The notes under the pieces are model-generated. The model was not told where the DNA came from. It ran no database searches and worked only from the letters and a program-made list of their open reading frames with translations. A program made the position numbers and the translations under genes. Below, piece by piece: positions 34,475 through 49,801 of a stretch of 64,000 nucleotides of DNA. Origin of the DNA: Rosellinia necatrix (taxonomy: Eukaryota > Ascomycota > Sordariomycetes > Xylariales > Xylariaceae); contig JAGYVD010000004.1 of the NCBI GenBank assembly GCA_021209875.1, forward strand, positions 1,488,001-1,552,000. Reading direction: 5' to 3'. The number at the start of each line of letters is the position of its first letter. Positions within the stretch are counted from its first letter, which is position 1.

Positions 34475-37400
34475 GTCGGTGACATATGGGCGCTCGACCT
34501 AGCCATCTGCCTGTAGGTGAATTGCGTTGTTTCGTCAACAATACATTTGTCTTTTTTTTAATAGTTGGGGGCCCCGAACGTCGTGTGGATATGTCATTGT
34601 TTGAGTAGACGGGAGCCTACTGTAGAAACACAATGTGGAGGATTGAGACAAAGAGCGATGTTATGAGCCCGAATCGAAACGCAAAATTTCGACCAGAGTG
34701 TCATTTTTACCATTTTTCCTTTCGAGAAACAGCTAGATACTCATGGCCTTGCCTTGCGCTGGCATCAGTGTGGGTTATACTTAACTTTTAACTAGGGACT
34801 ATTTTGTATTGGTAATCGACATAGACTATTCTTCATACGAAAATCTAAGTGTCGATAAATTATTAAAAAAAAAAAAAAAGACCAAGTTAGGCTACGTACC
34901 TGCGCTTAACATGTATTTTACCATATATAATGGTCTTACAAAGAATCTTACAAGGAGTTGTAAGTATGTGTGATATCGTTCTAAATTATTTTCTCCCGTC
35001 ACAAAGACGCTCTTATCCCTTCAACACTACAAAACTAGATTACCCTGTTTTTTAGGGAGGTTCAGGTATGGGGTCTGTTTCTCGATTGACAGATCAGGTT
35101 TAACGTCGGTACGGAGCGTTAGTCACTACTTCGTATACCGCCGTAGGGGTTTTCAGCGTGGCAAGCTCTATCTAGAATACAGTGTAAGGTGTTGATATGA
35201 TGCTAGGCCATCCCTATGTAGGCTAAACATTACAATATTTGTGGTCGCTACATTCTGATCTTGCAAGTCCAAGGCGTATGCCTCGTCTCTAATTAATGGG
35301 TTCCCCAGTGGTTTCAATAGACTCGGGCCTCTTCTTTATCTTTTGAATATCGCGACTATAGCCTCACGAAAGGCTTACGAAGTTCCCGTGAACAGCCTCG
35401 ATTAAGAAGGTTTCGCGCGATTCATTGCCAAAAATGTCGCGCCCATCTCCGTGCTCTCCATGGCGACGTTGGAACATGGGTGGCTGTTAGGAGAGGCGGA
35501 GGTACGGGTCAAGAGAGGCCGATTTCTAATAAATAGCCTTTTTGTTACTAGACGATTTCAAGGTAGGGATACTTATGTTGCATGACCAATCACCGATATG
35601 TATTTCTCATTACCACTACCGTCTGTTTTTGGATGTTGGGAATAACTTATACACAGGACCGCAAATTTTGGCTGTCCCGTGGTAGAACAAAAATCTAACA
35701 AAACTCTGCTCGCACGCCCAAATCAATCCAGTATCCAGTCGGCCATGTTGCCGAATTTAATCCGAATTCCGAATCTAATTGCTGACACTACCTGACAGGG
35801 GGACTCGCTAAGATGGCCTAAACTTAGGCGATCCAGGCGATCGGGTCAAATAGGTGTAATTTAACAGGTCCCTGTAGTTATCGCAGTGCCTCTTTAGACT
35901 CGCGTTTTAGAATCGCTAATCTAATACTATGACTACCTACGTAGTAGAGAATCATTCACAAAGGCGGGCGAGTGTGTTCCTAAATCTGGAGGACTCTTTT
36001 CCAGGGTCTAGATTGTACATTTGGGTCCTATTATCGCAACAGTAGCGCAATCGGCACTGTGAAAGATAATTATATGGTACTTTCAAATTTCTATTACCGG
36101 TAACTAGGCGTATTCATATTTATGCTGTTCTACCTTGTAGCAACGAGGTTGACGTCTTCGATACAGCGTCCTATCACTAGCAATGTGGTTCTCACAGAGC
36201 GGCCCTAATCCTGTAGTGTTGGTTTCAGTGCTAGAGTTGATACTAGCAGGTAACTAGTTATAGTTACCGGTCCAGCGAGACTACCTGGACCCCTGCACAA
36301 GACAGCCATCGGTGCTGAAGCGAAAGCATCCAAGGGGTTTTCTTCGTGAACCCAAAGCCCAATGCTCTCCTTCGTTCTTCCTCGCGTACTGAATAAAGCT
36401 CATACCGAATAAAACGACACATTATACGGTGTATTATGTTGCATCTCATCCACGTCAGCTCGCCCGCGAGCTTTGCAGGCAGCAAATAGCCGGAATCAAA
36501 TGCTCAAACACCGACAAAACCCCTGGAATACCGGTGGCACTGAACATACCGCGACAGGGCATCCTTCCAGGCCTCACAAATCATCCCGCCCACCGAACAG
36601 GCTGGACCTCCCTGTTTTTAGCGGATTTGGCTATTCCTCTTAATCCGTCGGCGCTTTGTCTTGATAGGGAGGCCACATATGATCGACGAGAAACTAGGCC
36701 GCTATTGTCCGCGAATCCGACTATTTTGTTTCGCCTTGCGAGATCGATTGTTCACAACACCGTCCGAGTGGTCTGCCTTAGACTAGGTGCAGACGCTGCC
36801 TTGTGGATGAGACAAAGTGACGCCGCCGTACGAGTGCATCATCATGATATCTTCTTCCCTTTTTGTCTGCTGTTACTCGCTGCACTTCCTGCCCTACGGC
36901 CTAAACGTCACCCTTGAAAGACGAATGGGGAGGCCGTTCGCTGTCGTTCGCTGTTGTTCGTCTGTCGATTGAGCCGGGGAAGAATCCGGTTCTGAGACCG
37001 CGGACCAATCTATGATACTTGGCGAGCGCCATCAATTACTATACGGACAATGACCACCGTAGGGTGCTTGGCAGACATCCCAGAAAGAGCTAGGTCGGCA
37101 GTAGCCCATGGTAGGTGAAAAGAGGGGAGAGAAAGGCCTGAACCGCCGAGAATAGTAGAGACAGGCAAGAATACCTATGAATAGCAGAATAAAGATGCGA
37201 GACGGGCAACCATAAGTCGCACCCACGACGCACTTTGAGGCGAGACAAGTCTTTTTGGAGTAAATATTACATTATATGATATATAATCGGCCTCATAACC
37301 CCCTCTGCAGCCTAAGTACGTCGTATTAGCCACCAAACAGTGTCAACGGTCAAAGACTAGGCAACCTCGCTTGCTTAATCGATTGGCTTCCGACCAATCA

Positions 37401-37602
37401 TGGTAAGCAAAGTAGGCGCCCGAGTGCCCATCGGTCGTGGCCCCCATCGCGAGCTTTCTCGGCGTGTGTGGAGATTGCACAAATGCAACGTGGGTGTTCC
37501 CCCCCTTGCCAATCCGCCTCGTCATTTCGCAGGCCCTTCCGATCGTATGTCCCTGGCAGCCCCCGACCGAGTTCGGCATCATTGTGGTCCCCACCGGGAT
37601 CC
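34475..37602. other. Intergenic
   Basis: No supported gene. Poly(A) near 34,864-34,879. A 162-codon plus frame (36429-36917) has no recognisable features. Composition is ordinary up to the methyltransferase remnant. Confidence 0.45.
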
Positions 37603-38110
37603 TCATCCGTGTGGCACCTCTGGCGGGGCCGTTTCGATCCGCATAGATAAGATGTTAGTCTCGCCCCGCTTCTGCTGTCCACCAGGTCCTAGGTAGGCAG
37701 GCGGGCGTGGAATGAAACATTAGCATATGTTGCCTTGTTCCCCCACGTTTGATAGACTGAACAGATCCTACTCACTCGGCCATTCGATCAGGTTGCACAC
37801 TACTGCTGCGAGGTTGCCTAGGATCTCGACCCTGAACAGCTGCAGGTTTACAATGTCGGATATCCCGGCGAGGTCACTTGGCACTTCGGTGAAGACGTCC
37901 CATTCTCGGGGAGTGGAATTCAGAGGCAACCATTCCCACGGTGGGGTTTGCGACGTGTCAGTCTCCAGGCCAGCCAGTTCGGTGGCCGGGCCCAGATACG
38001 AGGACATCTCTAAAAGCCAGATGCTATTCATATCAACTGTCTGGAATCCTGTGGGCACACCTCCAGTGACCGCATCCGCGGATGCTCCTCAGACTTACCC
38101 GGTGCCTGTG
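37603..38110 (-). pseudogene. Decayed LaeA-like SAM methyltransferase fragment
   Basis: The middle exon (38048-37776) reads IWLLEMSSYLGPATELAGLE, then PPWEWLPLNST and REWDVFTEVPSDLAG. This is the fungal class I methyltransferase pattern in which an acidic strand precedes PPxEWLPxN and a DVFxEVPxDLxGxxDxVxxRLF block. GTGAGT at 37775 and CTACCTAG at 37689 join it to ..WPR-PGGQQKRGETNIL, the expected PGG strand, which stops at TGA 37605-37603. Upstream, GTAAGT (38098) follows ..VVTGTG, a relic of SAM motif I, but its phase does not match the middle exon. Sequence beyond the stop resembles nothing in frame. A truncated relic ending about 590 bp from the AT-rich block. Confidence 0.65.
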
Positions 38111-38697
38111 ACTACGCCTACCACTTTCAGATGGGTCTGAGGCTGTAGGATTTAGGGATGGATATTGTACGCGAAGGTGTTTTTCCCTAGTCATTTTGCT
38201 GCCTTTAGACAACAATATGAAGTTGTCACGGAGTAATTTGCACATATACCAACATAACTAAAAAGGTGGAACGGTTCCGTTTTGCCTTCACAGAAGCTCT
38301 AGGGCTAAACTAGATATGATAGCGGATTATCGGCGCCACGAGGCTTTGGCATGCAACGGACCGAGGTCTCCTATGTGTGTGCATATCTCTCCCTTGGTGT
38401 TAACTAATCTTAATGCAATGCAACTGGTCTTGCCGGATCTATGATTTTGTTAAACTGCTATAATTGAATAACTGCTTCACAGGCCTATTGATATAGTTCA
38501 CATGTACTTGAGGTGTCTGCTTTGTCTTACACTCATGATAAATTGAATGATAACTTGACATACCACCAGTTAGAGGTCGTAGATCACGCCAATCCGGAAC
38601 CTTCCTAGCGGCTGCATAAGGCCGAATACTGTAATATAGTGTATAAGATAGGTTTTTTACAATAAATCTGGCATCGCATCAAATAGGCACCTAGAAG

Positions 38698-38859
38698 TGT
38701 CATAGTTCACACTGCTAGTAGTTCTAGAAATGACTTATGTTATTGCATAAAAAAGGAAAACTTCTCGTTTAATCAGTCGCTAGCTACTTGTTTTTTTTAT
38801 ATATAATATTTTAGCTTATGTTTTAATAAGGTTTTTAAAGTAAAACTAGTTCTATAATA
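38698..38859. repeat. Element C, left LTR
   Basis: Begins TGTCATAG. Aligns without gaps to the right LTR; its outer (left) half is well preserved and its inner half is C-to-T/G-to-A mutated. Confidence 0.92.
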
Positions 38860-41546
38860 ATATTTTTTTTTTTAAATTATAAATATTTTTATTTGCAGAA
38901 TAAAATTTTTAATAAGCAGTAGCTAGATATTTTTTTTAAAGCTTTAATGTTATAAAATAAATATTATATAATATGTTTTTTTTTTTTAAACCGTTAAATA
39001 AACGTTTTTTTTATTTTTTTTTAAAAATAAGTCTGCGGTAATATAAAGCTTATATGCTGTTTTTTATAAAATAAATACTATATAATATTTTTTTTTTAAA
39101 CTATTAAATATATGTTTTTTTATTTTTTGGCTTTTAAAAACTTTTATTTTATTTTTTTTTTTGTTTCTATTTTATTATTTTTATATTTTTTATTATTTAG
39201 TTTTTATAAAAAAACTTTTATTTTATTATTTATATATTTAAACGTAAAAATATTAAAAACAGCTCTGCTATTTAAAAATAGCTAAGTTATATATTTACTG
39301 CTTTTTATTAATAAAAAACTATTAAATATTAATAATATATAAAATATAAAAATATTTACAAGCTTATAAATATATATTTATCTGCTGTTTTTTGTTATTA
39401 TATTTTAAGCTTTTTATTTTAAATATTAATTTATAGCTGCTAAACTATTTTAGTTATATTAAATAATACTGCCAACTTAATAATAATTTTGTTTAATATA
39501 GCTGTTTTAATTTTTAAAAAAAAAACTAATAATAATATATTATTAAACTAAAAATATAATTTTTGTTTAAATTTTATTGCTGTTTTAATAAGCTATATGT
39601 TAACTTAGTTTTTTTAAAAATATAAAAAAAGTATTATAAATAATATTTTTAATTAGTGTTAAAAAATAAAAATAATATGTTTTATTTTTTTTATTTTTTT
39701 GTTATTTTTAATATATTTTTAATAGTTTTATAAATAAGCTTATAACGTTTTTTTTTTTTATTATTAATTTGTTTTTTTGTTTAGCTGTTTTTTATTATAA
39801 AAATATTATTATTATTATAGCTTAAAAAATAAACAGTTTTTTGTTTTTTTTAACGATATAAAAGCTGCTATTTAATAAATTATTAAAAAAATTTTATAAA
39901 ATTTTTATTATAAACTTTTTATATTAGTTTTTTATAATAAATTAATATTAAAATATTAATTTTTAATTTAAAATTATTAATAAAATATAAGCTAATAAGT
40001 TTAATAATATTATTATAATGAAAGTTTTATAAGATTTTTTATTAAAATTTAATTATATTGTTTTAATATTAATATTATTAAAGTTAAATAATATAAAAGT
40101 TTTTAAACTTTTAAACTTTTAAATATATAAGTTTTAATTTTATTAATAATTATTTTTATAGTTTTATTTTATTATTATATTTTTATTATTATATTAATTT
40201 TTTTAAAGTTTTTTAATATATAATATAATTTTTCGGTTTTTTTTATTAATTGTTTATTTTTAAGCTTTTTAGCTTTTATTTATTTTTATATTATATATTT
40301 TTAATAAAATTTATTAACAGCATTTTATTTATAGTTTATTTTATTTTTATTTTTATAATAACTTTATTTTGCTTCTGCTGCAGTATATAAATATTAGCGT
40401 TTTATTTTTTTTTTTTTTTTTTTTTTAATTAATATTTTTTTATATAACCTATAAAATTAAATATATATGTTTTTTTTTTTTTTAAAAGTATAGTTATATT
40501 TGCTTTTAAAACTATTTTAAAAGCTTAGTTTTTTAAGTTTATTTTATAAAACGTTTATAATTTTATATTATATTTTTTAAATTTTCCGCTAGTTTTTATA
40601 TTAACTTTTAAATAGTTAGCGTTTTAAATTTAAAACAGCTTTAAATAGCTATTTTGTTTTTTTTGTTGCTTTTTTTAATAAAATAATATTATTTATTTTA
40701 TTATTATATTATTTATTAAGTTTTGTTTTTTAGCCTAAGTTATACAAACTGTAACAGCAAAATATAAAAACAAAAAATATTATATTATTTTAAAAGCTAT
40801 ATAGCTATTAATTACTAATAAACTTTAATTATTTTAAAAAGCTAATTTATTTATTTATTAGTTTTAAAAAAGTCGTGTTTTTATATATTTTTAATATTAA
40901 TTTATATTTTATTTTTAGCTTTATAAATTAAAATATTTAAACAGTATATATTTACTAAAATAGTATATTAGTTTTAAACTTTACTTATAAACGTTTTAGC
41001 TTTTTTATTATTTTTAAATTTTATTAATTATATTTTTATTATTAAAAACTTATTTTATTAAGTTTTTATTTTATATTTAATAAAGTTTTTAAAAGTTTTA
41101 TGCTTATTAAAAATACTAGCTATAATTAATAAAAAATAAGCTAAATTTAATTGTTTTAAAATCTAGTTATTTATTATAAATTTATTAAATAATAGCTAGT
41201 TTATTTAATTATTTTAATAATAGCTATAATATGCTTAAAAATATTATTTTATTATAACGTTAATTATTTTTGTTTAACTGTTAGTTTTTAAATAATACGT
41301 TATTAATATTTTAAACTGCATGTTTAGTTTATAATTTAATTTTTTTTAAAATATAAATATCAATTAAAATTTTTTGTTTAAAATTATAGTTTTTAAAGCT
41401 TTATATAGCTAGAACATTTTTAATATAAAAACGTTTATAAATATAATCGCTTTTATATTTAAAACAGCTATAAAATCTTTTATTTTAATAAGTTTGTTTA
41501 TTATTATTAATATATGTTAATATTTTACCCCGTTTTATTAGCAAAT

Positions 41547-41747
41547 TGATAGAGTCCCCGAAGGGGCCTATATCAATCGAGCCAACGGCTCGTATATTAT
41601 TAGATTAGATAGGTTGCATAGGCTATGGCTGGCAACAGGTGGCCTATGGCCACTTCTGCAGAGGTTAATTCTAGACTTATTAGAATTCTTTATTGAGCAG
41701 AGGAATAAATAAAGCATTTTTTTTTTATTTTTATATTAATTTTTTTA
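41547..41747. repeat. Element A, left LTR
   Basis: Starts TGATAGAGTCCCC; its inner end has become a T-run and ends TTA, where CA is expected. Shares GGTTAATTCTA and AGCAGAGGAATAAATAAAGC with the right copy. Confidence 0.9.
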
Positions 41748-44700
41748 AAGTAGTGCATTTATATAACCGATAGATTTTATAACTAAACTAAATTAAACTA
41801 ATATTATTTTTTAGATTTTTTAAAGTTAAAAGATTTTATTTATAGCCGAAGATTTAACCGCGCGCGTTTTAATTTAGCTATAACTAAATAATTAATATAA
41901 ACAGAACGTTATTTTAGCAATTATTTTTTTTTATATAAATTATATATTTTGCTAAAGCTTATAAATAAATAGTTGCTAAAAATATTTAATAGTTTATTTT
42001 TATATTTTAAAATTATTATTATTAAAAATATATATTTAAACATGTTTAATAATTAAAATATATTTAAATTTATAAATATAGCAAGTTATTTATTTTTATT
42101 TATTATTAAAAAAGCGTTAATAAACATGTTTATTAAATAATTATAAATATATATATTATAATTAAAAACTAGAATTTTTAAAAAATAGGTTTATTATTTT
42201 ATTTTTTATATATATAGTTTATTTTATTTTATTTTTATAGCTTTTAAATTATAAATTAATAAATTAAAAATAACAGCTAATAATATTTATATATAAAAAC
42301 TATTTAAATATATTATATATATATTTAAATATTTTTTAATAATACGTTTAATTTTTTAAGCTTGCAATAATATTATGTTATTATATTTTATTATATATAT
42401 TAAGCTTAAATATAAACAACTTTAAAAAACTTTAGCAGAATATTTTAAATCGGTATAATTTTTATTTAAAAACATGCTGCTGCTAAAACAACCTAGCTTA
42501 AACTAAAAACCGTCGATTATTTTTAAAATATTAAAAATAAGCCGACGTTTTAATTAATATTTTATATAAAAATATAAAACTATAAAATATTTTTTAACTT
42601 AGTTTTAAAATTAATTAAATAGGTTTAAAATTTTTAAACTTTTAAAAACATTAATATTAAATTTTTAATAATATAAAATTTAAAACTATAGCTAATTAAA
42701 AATAATATTAAAGCTAATAAAGCTGTAAATTAATTATTTAAAATAAAACCTGCTAATAAAACAAAAATAAAGCTGTTATATTAACTAATATTTAAATAGC
42801 TAGTATATAAAATATAATTATAAATATTTTAAATAAATTAAATATTATAACTATTATATTTTTTTATATATTTTATTAAATAAAAACTTTTTAAAAAATA
42901 ATAATTTAAAACTTTTATTAAATATTAAAATAATTTTTATAAATGTTATAATAATAAAAATAAAAATAATAATTATTATTATAATAAAAACTATAATAAT
43001 AATAATTTATTTAATTTTTTAGTTTAAATAGTTTTAATAATAATAAATATAGTTATGCTATATTAAACTAATAAAAATAGTTTATATTAAATATAGCAGC
43101 TAAAACAAAAAATATATATATAAAATTAAATAAAATAATATTAATATTTTTAATTTAAAACAAAAAACTTTAATAATAAAAATATATAGCTAATAAAAAA
43201 ACATAATTTATATAAACGTTTATTTTTTATTAATTATATTAAGTTATTATTAAAAACAAAAATATTTAAGCTTTAAACATTTAATAAATAAATAATTTAT
43301 TTAATTATTTATTAGCTAAATTAGCTTTATTATAATAAAACAGCAAAATTTATATAAATAATTAATATATATAAAAAAGCAGGCTTAAATATATTATTTA
43401 AAAACTATAAAAAATTTAAAACGCAAGCTAATAAAAGTTTTAAAAGTTTATAAAAAAAACTTATTTTAAAAATATCATAAAAATTAAAACGTATTTTTTA
43501 GTTTATTTAATATTAAATATAATACGTTAAAACTATAAAAACGCTGCAAAAAATAATAAAACTAGCATAAAATTATAAAAATATTTATAACTAATAAAAA
43601 ACATAATTTTAAATTATATTTAACTTTTAAATTAAAAAAACTTTAGCTAACTATATATATAAAATAAAAACAGCTAATATAAGCTAAAACATAAAACTAA
43701 AAAATATATTTAAATATTAAACTAAAAATAATATTAATAAATTTAATATTAGCTATTAAAACAATTTATTAAAAAGTTATAATTATTAACTTAATTAAAA
43801 AAATATTAATTAAATAATAAATATTTTAAAAATTAAAGCTAAAACAGCTGCAAACATAGTTATAAATAATATTAAAGCTGGAGTAAAAGTTATAATAACT
43901 AAAATAATAGCTGCAAAAAACTGTAAATATTAAAACTAAAACTATAATAACTATTAAAAAATAAAAAACAATTAAAAACTAAAAATTATAATTAAAAGCA
44001 TAACTAAAAATATAACTATAGTTATAATTAAAATTAAAATTATTAATATTTAAATTATAAAAACTATAATTAAAATTAAAAAAATAATTAATATTTATTT
44101 TATATATATTTTATAAACAGCAGTATAAATAAATAAAAACTAAACAAAATAATAATAAAAACACGCTTTTTTTTTTAATACTAAACTTAGCTTTTATTTA
44201 TTATTAATATTATTAAATTTATAAATTAAAAACTATTTTAAAATTATATATAAAAAATATAATTTTATATTAAATTAGAAAAATTATAATATTTTTTTTA
44301 ATTATATATAAAAACGTATTTATAAATATTATTTTTAAAAATTATTTTTATATAACTAACTTTTTAAATATTTATAAAATTACACTAAAGTTAAAAATAA
44401 AACTATTAAACAGATTAAAGCTAAAAATAAAACTATTAAATAAAAAAAAAAGCAAATTATAACGTGTTAAAAACACGCTTTAATATAATATATAAAACAG
44501 CTAATAATATTTTTAACCGCAAAATTTTTATAATTAAAACGTTAAATATTAATAATAAATATAATAAAACTTTTTAATTAAATTATATATATTTATAGAT
44601 TAATATTAAGCTGTTTTAAATTAAATAAAACTAATAAATTTACGTTAATTTAAATATTAAAAAACTATTATTAGTAAATTTTTTTAAATATTATAATATA

Positions 44701-47700
44701 TAAAACTGCTTTTAATTAAATTAAATTTATTGTTTTAAAAATAAATCAGTTAAACTTAAAAAGCCAAGTTTATTTTTATATTAAAAAATAAACAGAACTA
44801 AAAACTTAAAATATTTAAACATATAAAAAAAATAAATAATAAAAAATATTAAAAACTAAAAATGCTATTTAATAATAATTTTTATATTTATATAAAGCTA
44901 TAATTAATTATAAATTAAAAATATTTATTTGCTAGGCTAAAAAATAAATAAATTTATAGTTTTATTTAATATATTTATTTATAATTATAAATATATATAG
45001 AAAATTATTAGTTAAAAAATATAAAACTATAAAACAGAAAAAAGCTTATTTTATAATAAAATATAAACTTTTATTAAATAATAAAACTTCTGTTTTATAG
45101 TTATATATAAAAACAGTATATATAATATAATTAACAGTAAAACTTTTAAAATAATATTAATAATAAATATTTTAATAAAAACTGTTAAAATTTATAAAAA
45201 TATTAAGCTAAGTTAAATCTAAAAAATAAAAATAATAAAATATATATAAGCTTTTAAAAATCGGCAATAATAACTTTTATAGTTATAGCTACTGTTTTAT
45301 TATTAATAAAAACAGCTTTAGCTAAAACTAATAAATAGTTTTTAATAAATATAACTATTATAACTAATATAAAATTTAATTTAAATTTTTATTAATTGTA
45401 GTAGTAATTAATATAATATTAAATATAAAAACAGTTATATATTTAAATAAAATAAATTATATATTAAACTTTATAATAACTTTTATAATAAACATATAAA
45501 TAATTAACATGTTTAATATTATATAAAAAATATTAAATATAAAATAGTATGTTTAAACGTATTAACAGAAAATATTTTTTTATAAACGCTATATTTAATA
45601 TAATAATTAACTTAAAAGTTTTAAAAATTTTAAGCTAAACTTTTAATATTAAAAATAAACTTAAAGTTAAAAATATATATTTTTTTAAGTATTAAAAACT
45701 AAGCAACTTTTTAAAACTATTATTAAAAAAATATTTATATATACGCTAAAAAACGTTTAAAACCTTCTGATTTATTAAAATAGTTATATTTTATAATATT
45801 TAAATAAATTATAAAAAATAAACATTTTATAAAAAGCAATTTAATATATTTTTATTAATAATTAATAAAAATTAAATTAAATTTAAAACAGTATTTTTTA
45901 ATAAACAAAATATAAAAGTATTAAATAATATTTATAATAAGCTATATAAAATAAATCAACTATAATAAATAAATAAATTAACATTTTTATTTATTTTATT
46001 TTTATTATTTAGCAAAAATATATAAAATTAATAAAAGCTAAGTAATAATTAATTTTTAATAATTTAATAAAATAGTAGTTTTAAATAATTATTTATTATT
46101 TTATAAAACAAAATAATTAAAAGCTTGCTAAATAAAAAATATATTATAATTATTAATACAACAGGATTTTTTATTAATTTTTAATATATTTTAAATTTAA
46201 AAATATATTTATAATAATTAGTTTTTATAGCTTAAAATAATTTAATATAATATTAATAAAATATAATAATTTTTAGCATATATATAAAAATATATAAACT
46301 AACTGTTATATAAATATATATATTATTATTAATATTTTATTAATAATATTATTATATATTTTAATAGTTATAAAATTATTTTAAATATTTTAAAATAATT
46401 TTATATTATTTCGTAAAAAAACATTATAATATTTTTTATAAAATCTTTTATTAACTATTTATTTATAAAACTTTTTAAATTTTATATAAACGTTTTAAAA
46501 TTATTAATTACTGTTAAATAAATATAAATATTATAATAATTAGCTTTTTAAAAACATTATAAGCTTTTAAAAATATTTTAAAGCAAGCAGATTTTTTATA
46601 ATTTAATTTTATATTACGTTTAATTAACAGAACTATTATAAAATTAAAAACTAATTTATTAGCAAAAAATATAAAAAAAAAATTTTAAATAAAAAACGTA
46701 TTTATTATATTTATAATATATATTATAAACTAATAAAAGCAGAAATAGCTTTATTTAAAGCTATTTAAAATATTATCTGTTATAAAATAATTTTATAATA
46801 TTATAATTTAAAAAACTGCTTTTTATAAATAAATAAAATTAAAAACATAGTTTTAAAGTTATATTATTTTATATAAACAAAAATATAATTAAAAGCTTAA
46901 AAGCTTAATTTTATTAATATAAATAAAACTAATTATATATTTAAGTTATAGTTTATTATAAGCTAAAACTAAATATAAACTATTTAAATTAAAAATAGTT
47001 TATTTTATTTAAGCTGCTAAAAACTATAAACAGTAGTTTAATTTAATAAAAATAATATAATTATATTTATAAACTATTTAATAATTAAAAACATAATTAA
47101 TTAACTATTATTAAATATAACTGTTATAAATTATATAAACATTTAGCTAGTTAATTTTTAATATATTATTTACTAAAAATATTAAACTATATATTAAATA
47201 TATTAAGCAGATTTAAATTAATATAAAACATTATAAATAAAACAAGCAAGTTATAAAAATTAAAAAACTAGCAATACTAAATTTAATATAAAACATAATA
47301 AAATATATAATAAAAGTAGTAATAAGCAATAGATAAAACACGAAATTTAAAAAAATTATTAAATTAATATATAATATAATAAAATAATAAATAAGCTAAA
47401 TATTTTAAAATTTTATTAAAATAATAAAAACGTTATAATATTTTTTAAACTTAAGCATTTTTTTTATTATAAATAATTTAATTTATAATTAATATTAAAA
47501 ATAAAACAATTATATGTTTTATATAATATAATTAAATAAATATTTAAAGCTATATATAATAATAAATATTACGCTAGTTTAAAAAATAATAAAAATCTTA
47601 AAAGTTTTTTATTTATTATAAATCTTAGTTAGTTAAAAATATATTAAATATTGTTTAAATTATAATTTTAATTATATAAACCGATCTAAATTAATAAAAG

Positions 47701-48931
47701 CTTTAAATTAATATATTTAAAAATATATTGTTTATATAAATAATAATAATTAATTTTATATTAAAACTATTTCTAATAAATATTAAAAGTATTTTATAAT
47801 AATTAGCAAGCAAAAATATTATAATATATATAATTATATAATAACTATATTATATTATATATTTAAATAAAGCTTATTTATTTTTAAAATAAAAATATAT
47901 AACTAAAAACTAAGCTAATATATTTATAAAATAATTACTAATAAATAATTAAAAGATTTTTAAAAGTATTATTTTTAACTAAAACTAAAAGTTTATATTT
48001 AACTTTTAAAAAAATATAAAAATTTTAAGCATAAAACTATTAATAACTATTACATAATATTTTTAAAATAATAAATTATTAAAAAAAAAACTAAACAATT
48101 AAATTAATAATATGCTATTATAACTTTAAAAACTTCAAGTTTAATTAAGTTAACTTATATTTAATATTATATAATTATAAACGATATAATTTATTTTATA
48201 TAAACAGCTATTTAAATTTAAATTACCAGAACTTTTAAACTTTATTATTAATTAATTTAATTAATTAAGCATAAAATAAATAAAAACTTTAAAAATTATT
48301 TTAAATAAAATATTAAATTAATAATAAATTTTATTATAATATTAACTAAAAATATTATAATAATAAATATTATATATTATAATTTACTTCTAGCAAAAAA
48401 TATTATTATGTTTATATAACAAATATTATTTATTAAACAAGCTTTTAAAAAATATTTATAATAACATATAAAATTTTAAACAATAAAAAAAATCAGAGAT
48501 TTAACTTATAAATTAAACTTTTAAAGCATTATAAAATTTACTTAATAATATTAATAGTTTATTTAAAACATATGCATAACTAAAATAATTTTTTAAACAA
48601 ACTAAATTAACGTTTAAGCTAATAAAAACTAACTAATATAAACATTTAAATAATAATAACAAAAAATATATAAAATTAAACAAAATTTTAAATATTACGT
48701 TAATAAAAAAAAACAGATTTAACTATTTAATTAAATAATAAAGCTAAAAATATAAATATAATTAATAATATATTAAAATTAACTATATTATTTAAAAAAA
48801 TAATAAATAACTATTAAAAAAAACAGCCTTTGTTTTAAAATAAAAAAAAAAATTAAGCGCAAAAAACAGCTTTATAAAACAACCTAACATATTACTAAAA
48901 ACAATAGCTGTTTTTCTGTCCGCCGGCATTT

Positions 48932-49133
48932 TAATAAAATTTTTAAAAAAGCTTATATTAATTAAGCCAACGGCTTATATATTATTAAATTAAATAAATT
49001 GCACAAGCTACAGCTGGCAACAAATAGCCCACGGCCACCCCTGCAGAGGTTAATTCTAAACTTACTAGAATTCCCCACTTAGCAGAGGAATAAATAAAGC
49101 ATCTTTCTTTCTACCCTCATACTAATCTTCTTA
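48932..49133. repeat. Element A, right LTR
   Basis: Aligns to the left copy with one homopolymer indel; otherwise the differences are mainly C/T or G/A. The inner 5' part is mutated, the outer 3' part (TTTCTACCCTCATACTAATC) is preserved. Confidence 0.9.
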
Positions 49134-49138
49134 TAAAT

Positions 49139-49801
49139 TAATAATAGTTTAACATAGTTTATTAATATATCTGCTTATAGTTTAAAAAATATTAGCAGAA
49201 GTTTTAAAAATTTTATTAATATTATTTAAAAGTTTTTAGTTTTTTAGCAGAAATAGCAGCTTTTTATAAATATAGCTACGTTTTATAATATATTAAACTA
49301 AACATATATTTTTTAAAGCAGGTTTTATATTTTAAACCTGTTAAAATAACTTGCTAGCGCTGCAATATAAGTTTAATTAATAATTTTAGTTTATACCGCT
49401 TTATAGTTTAAAATAAAAACCTGGCTTTTTATATATATATATTTTTTTTTATTTTATAATTTATTAAAGCTATTTAAAATTTTTTTTTAAATAACAGAAT
49501 AAAAAGCAAGCCTGTAGTAATTTAATAGTTTTTATTATTTTATAAGCTGTTTAAAAGTATTTATAAGCTTTTGTTTATTAATATATTTATTGTTTTTTTG
49601 CTAATAAATACGTATAGTTTTATAAAAAGCTTGGTTTTTTTTTATTTATTTATTTTTTAGAAGCAGTATCTATAATTAGTTTATAAGCCGGTTGTTTTTA
49701 AGTCTGTTTTTTTTGCTAGTTGGTTGCTTGGTTTTTAAAATAAAGCATTAAAGACAGTGGTTTTATAACCCGGTTTATATATAATTTAAAACTTAAAATC
49801 G
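49139..49801. other. Segment of element C between A and B
   Basis: About 660 bp of AT-rich outer-element sequence separating the two nested insertions. No coding potential left. Confidence 0.7.

Larger units (their letters stand above)
41547..49133 (+). mobile_element. Element A: nested LTR retrotransposon, RIP-destroyed
   Basis: Inserted in element C. LTRs 41547-41747 (201 bp) and 48932-49133 (202 bp) in direct orientation; total 7,587 bp. Flanked by CAAAT (41542-41546) and TAAAT (49134-49138), a 5-bp duplication differing by one C/T. No readable coding sequence remains. The plus orientation is inferred from the A excess of the interior on the plus strand and from a TATA-like AATAAATAAAG in the LTR. 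Confidence 0.9.
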
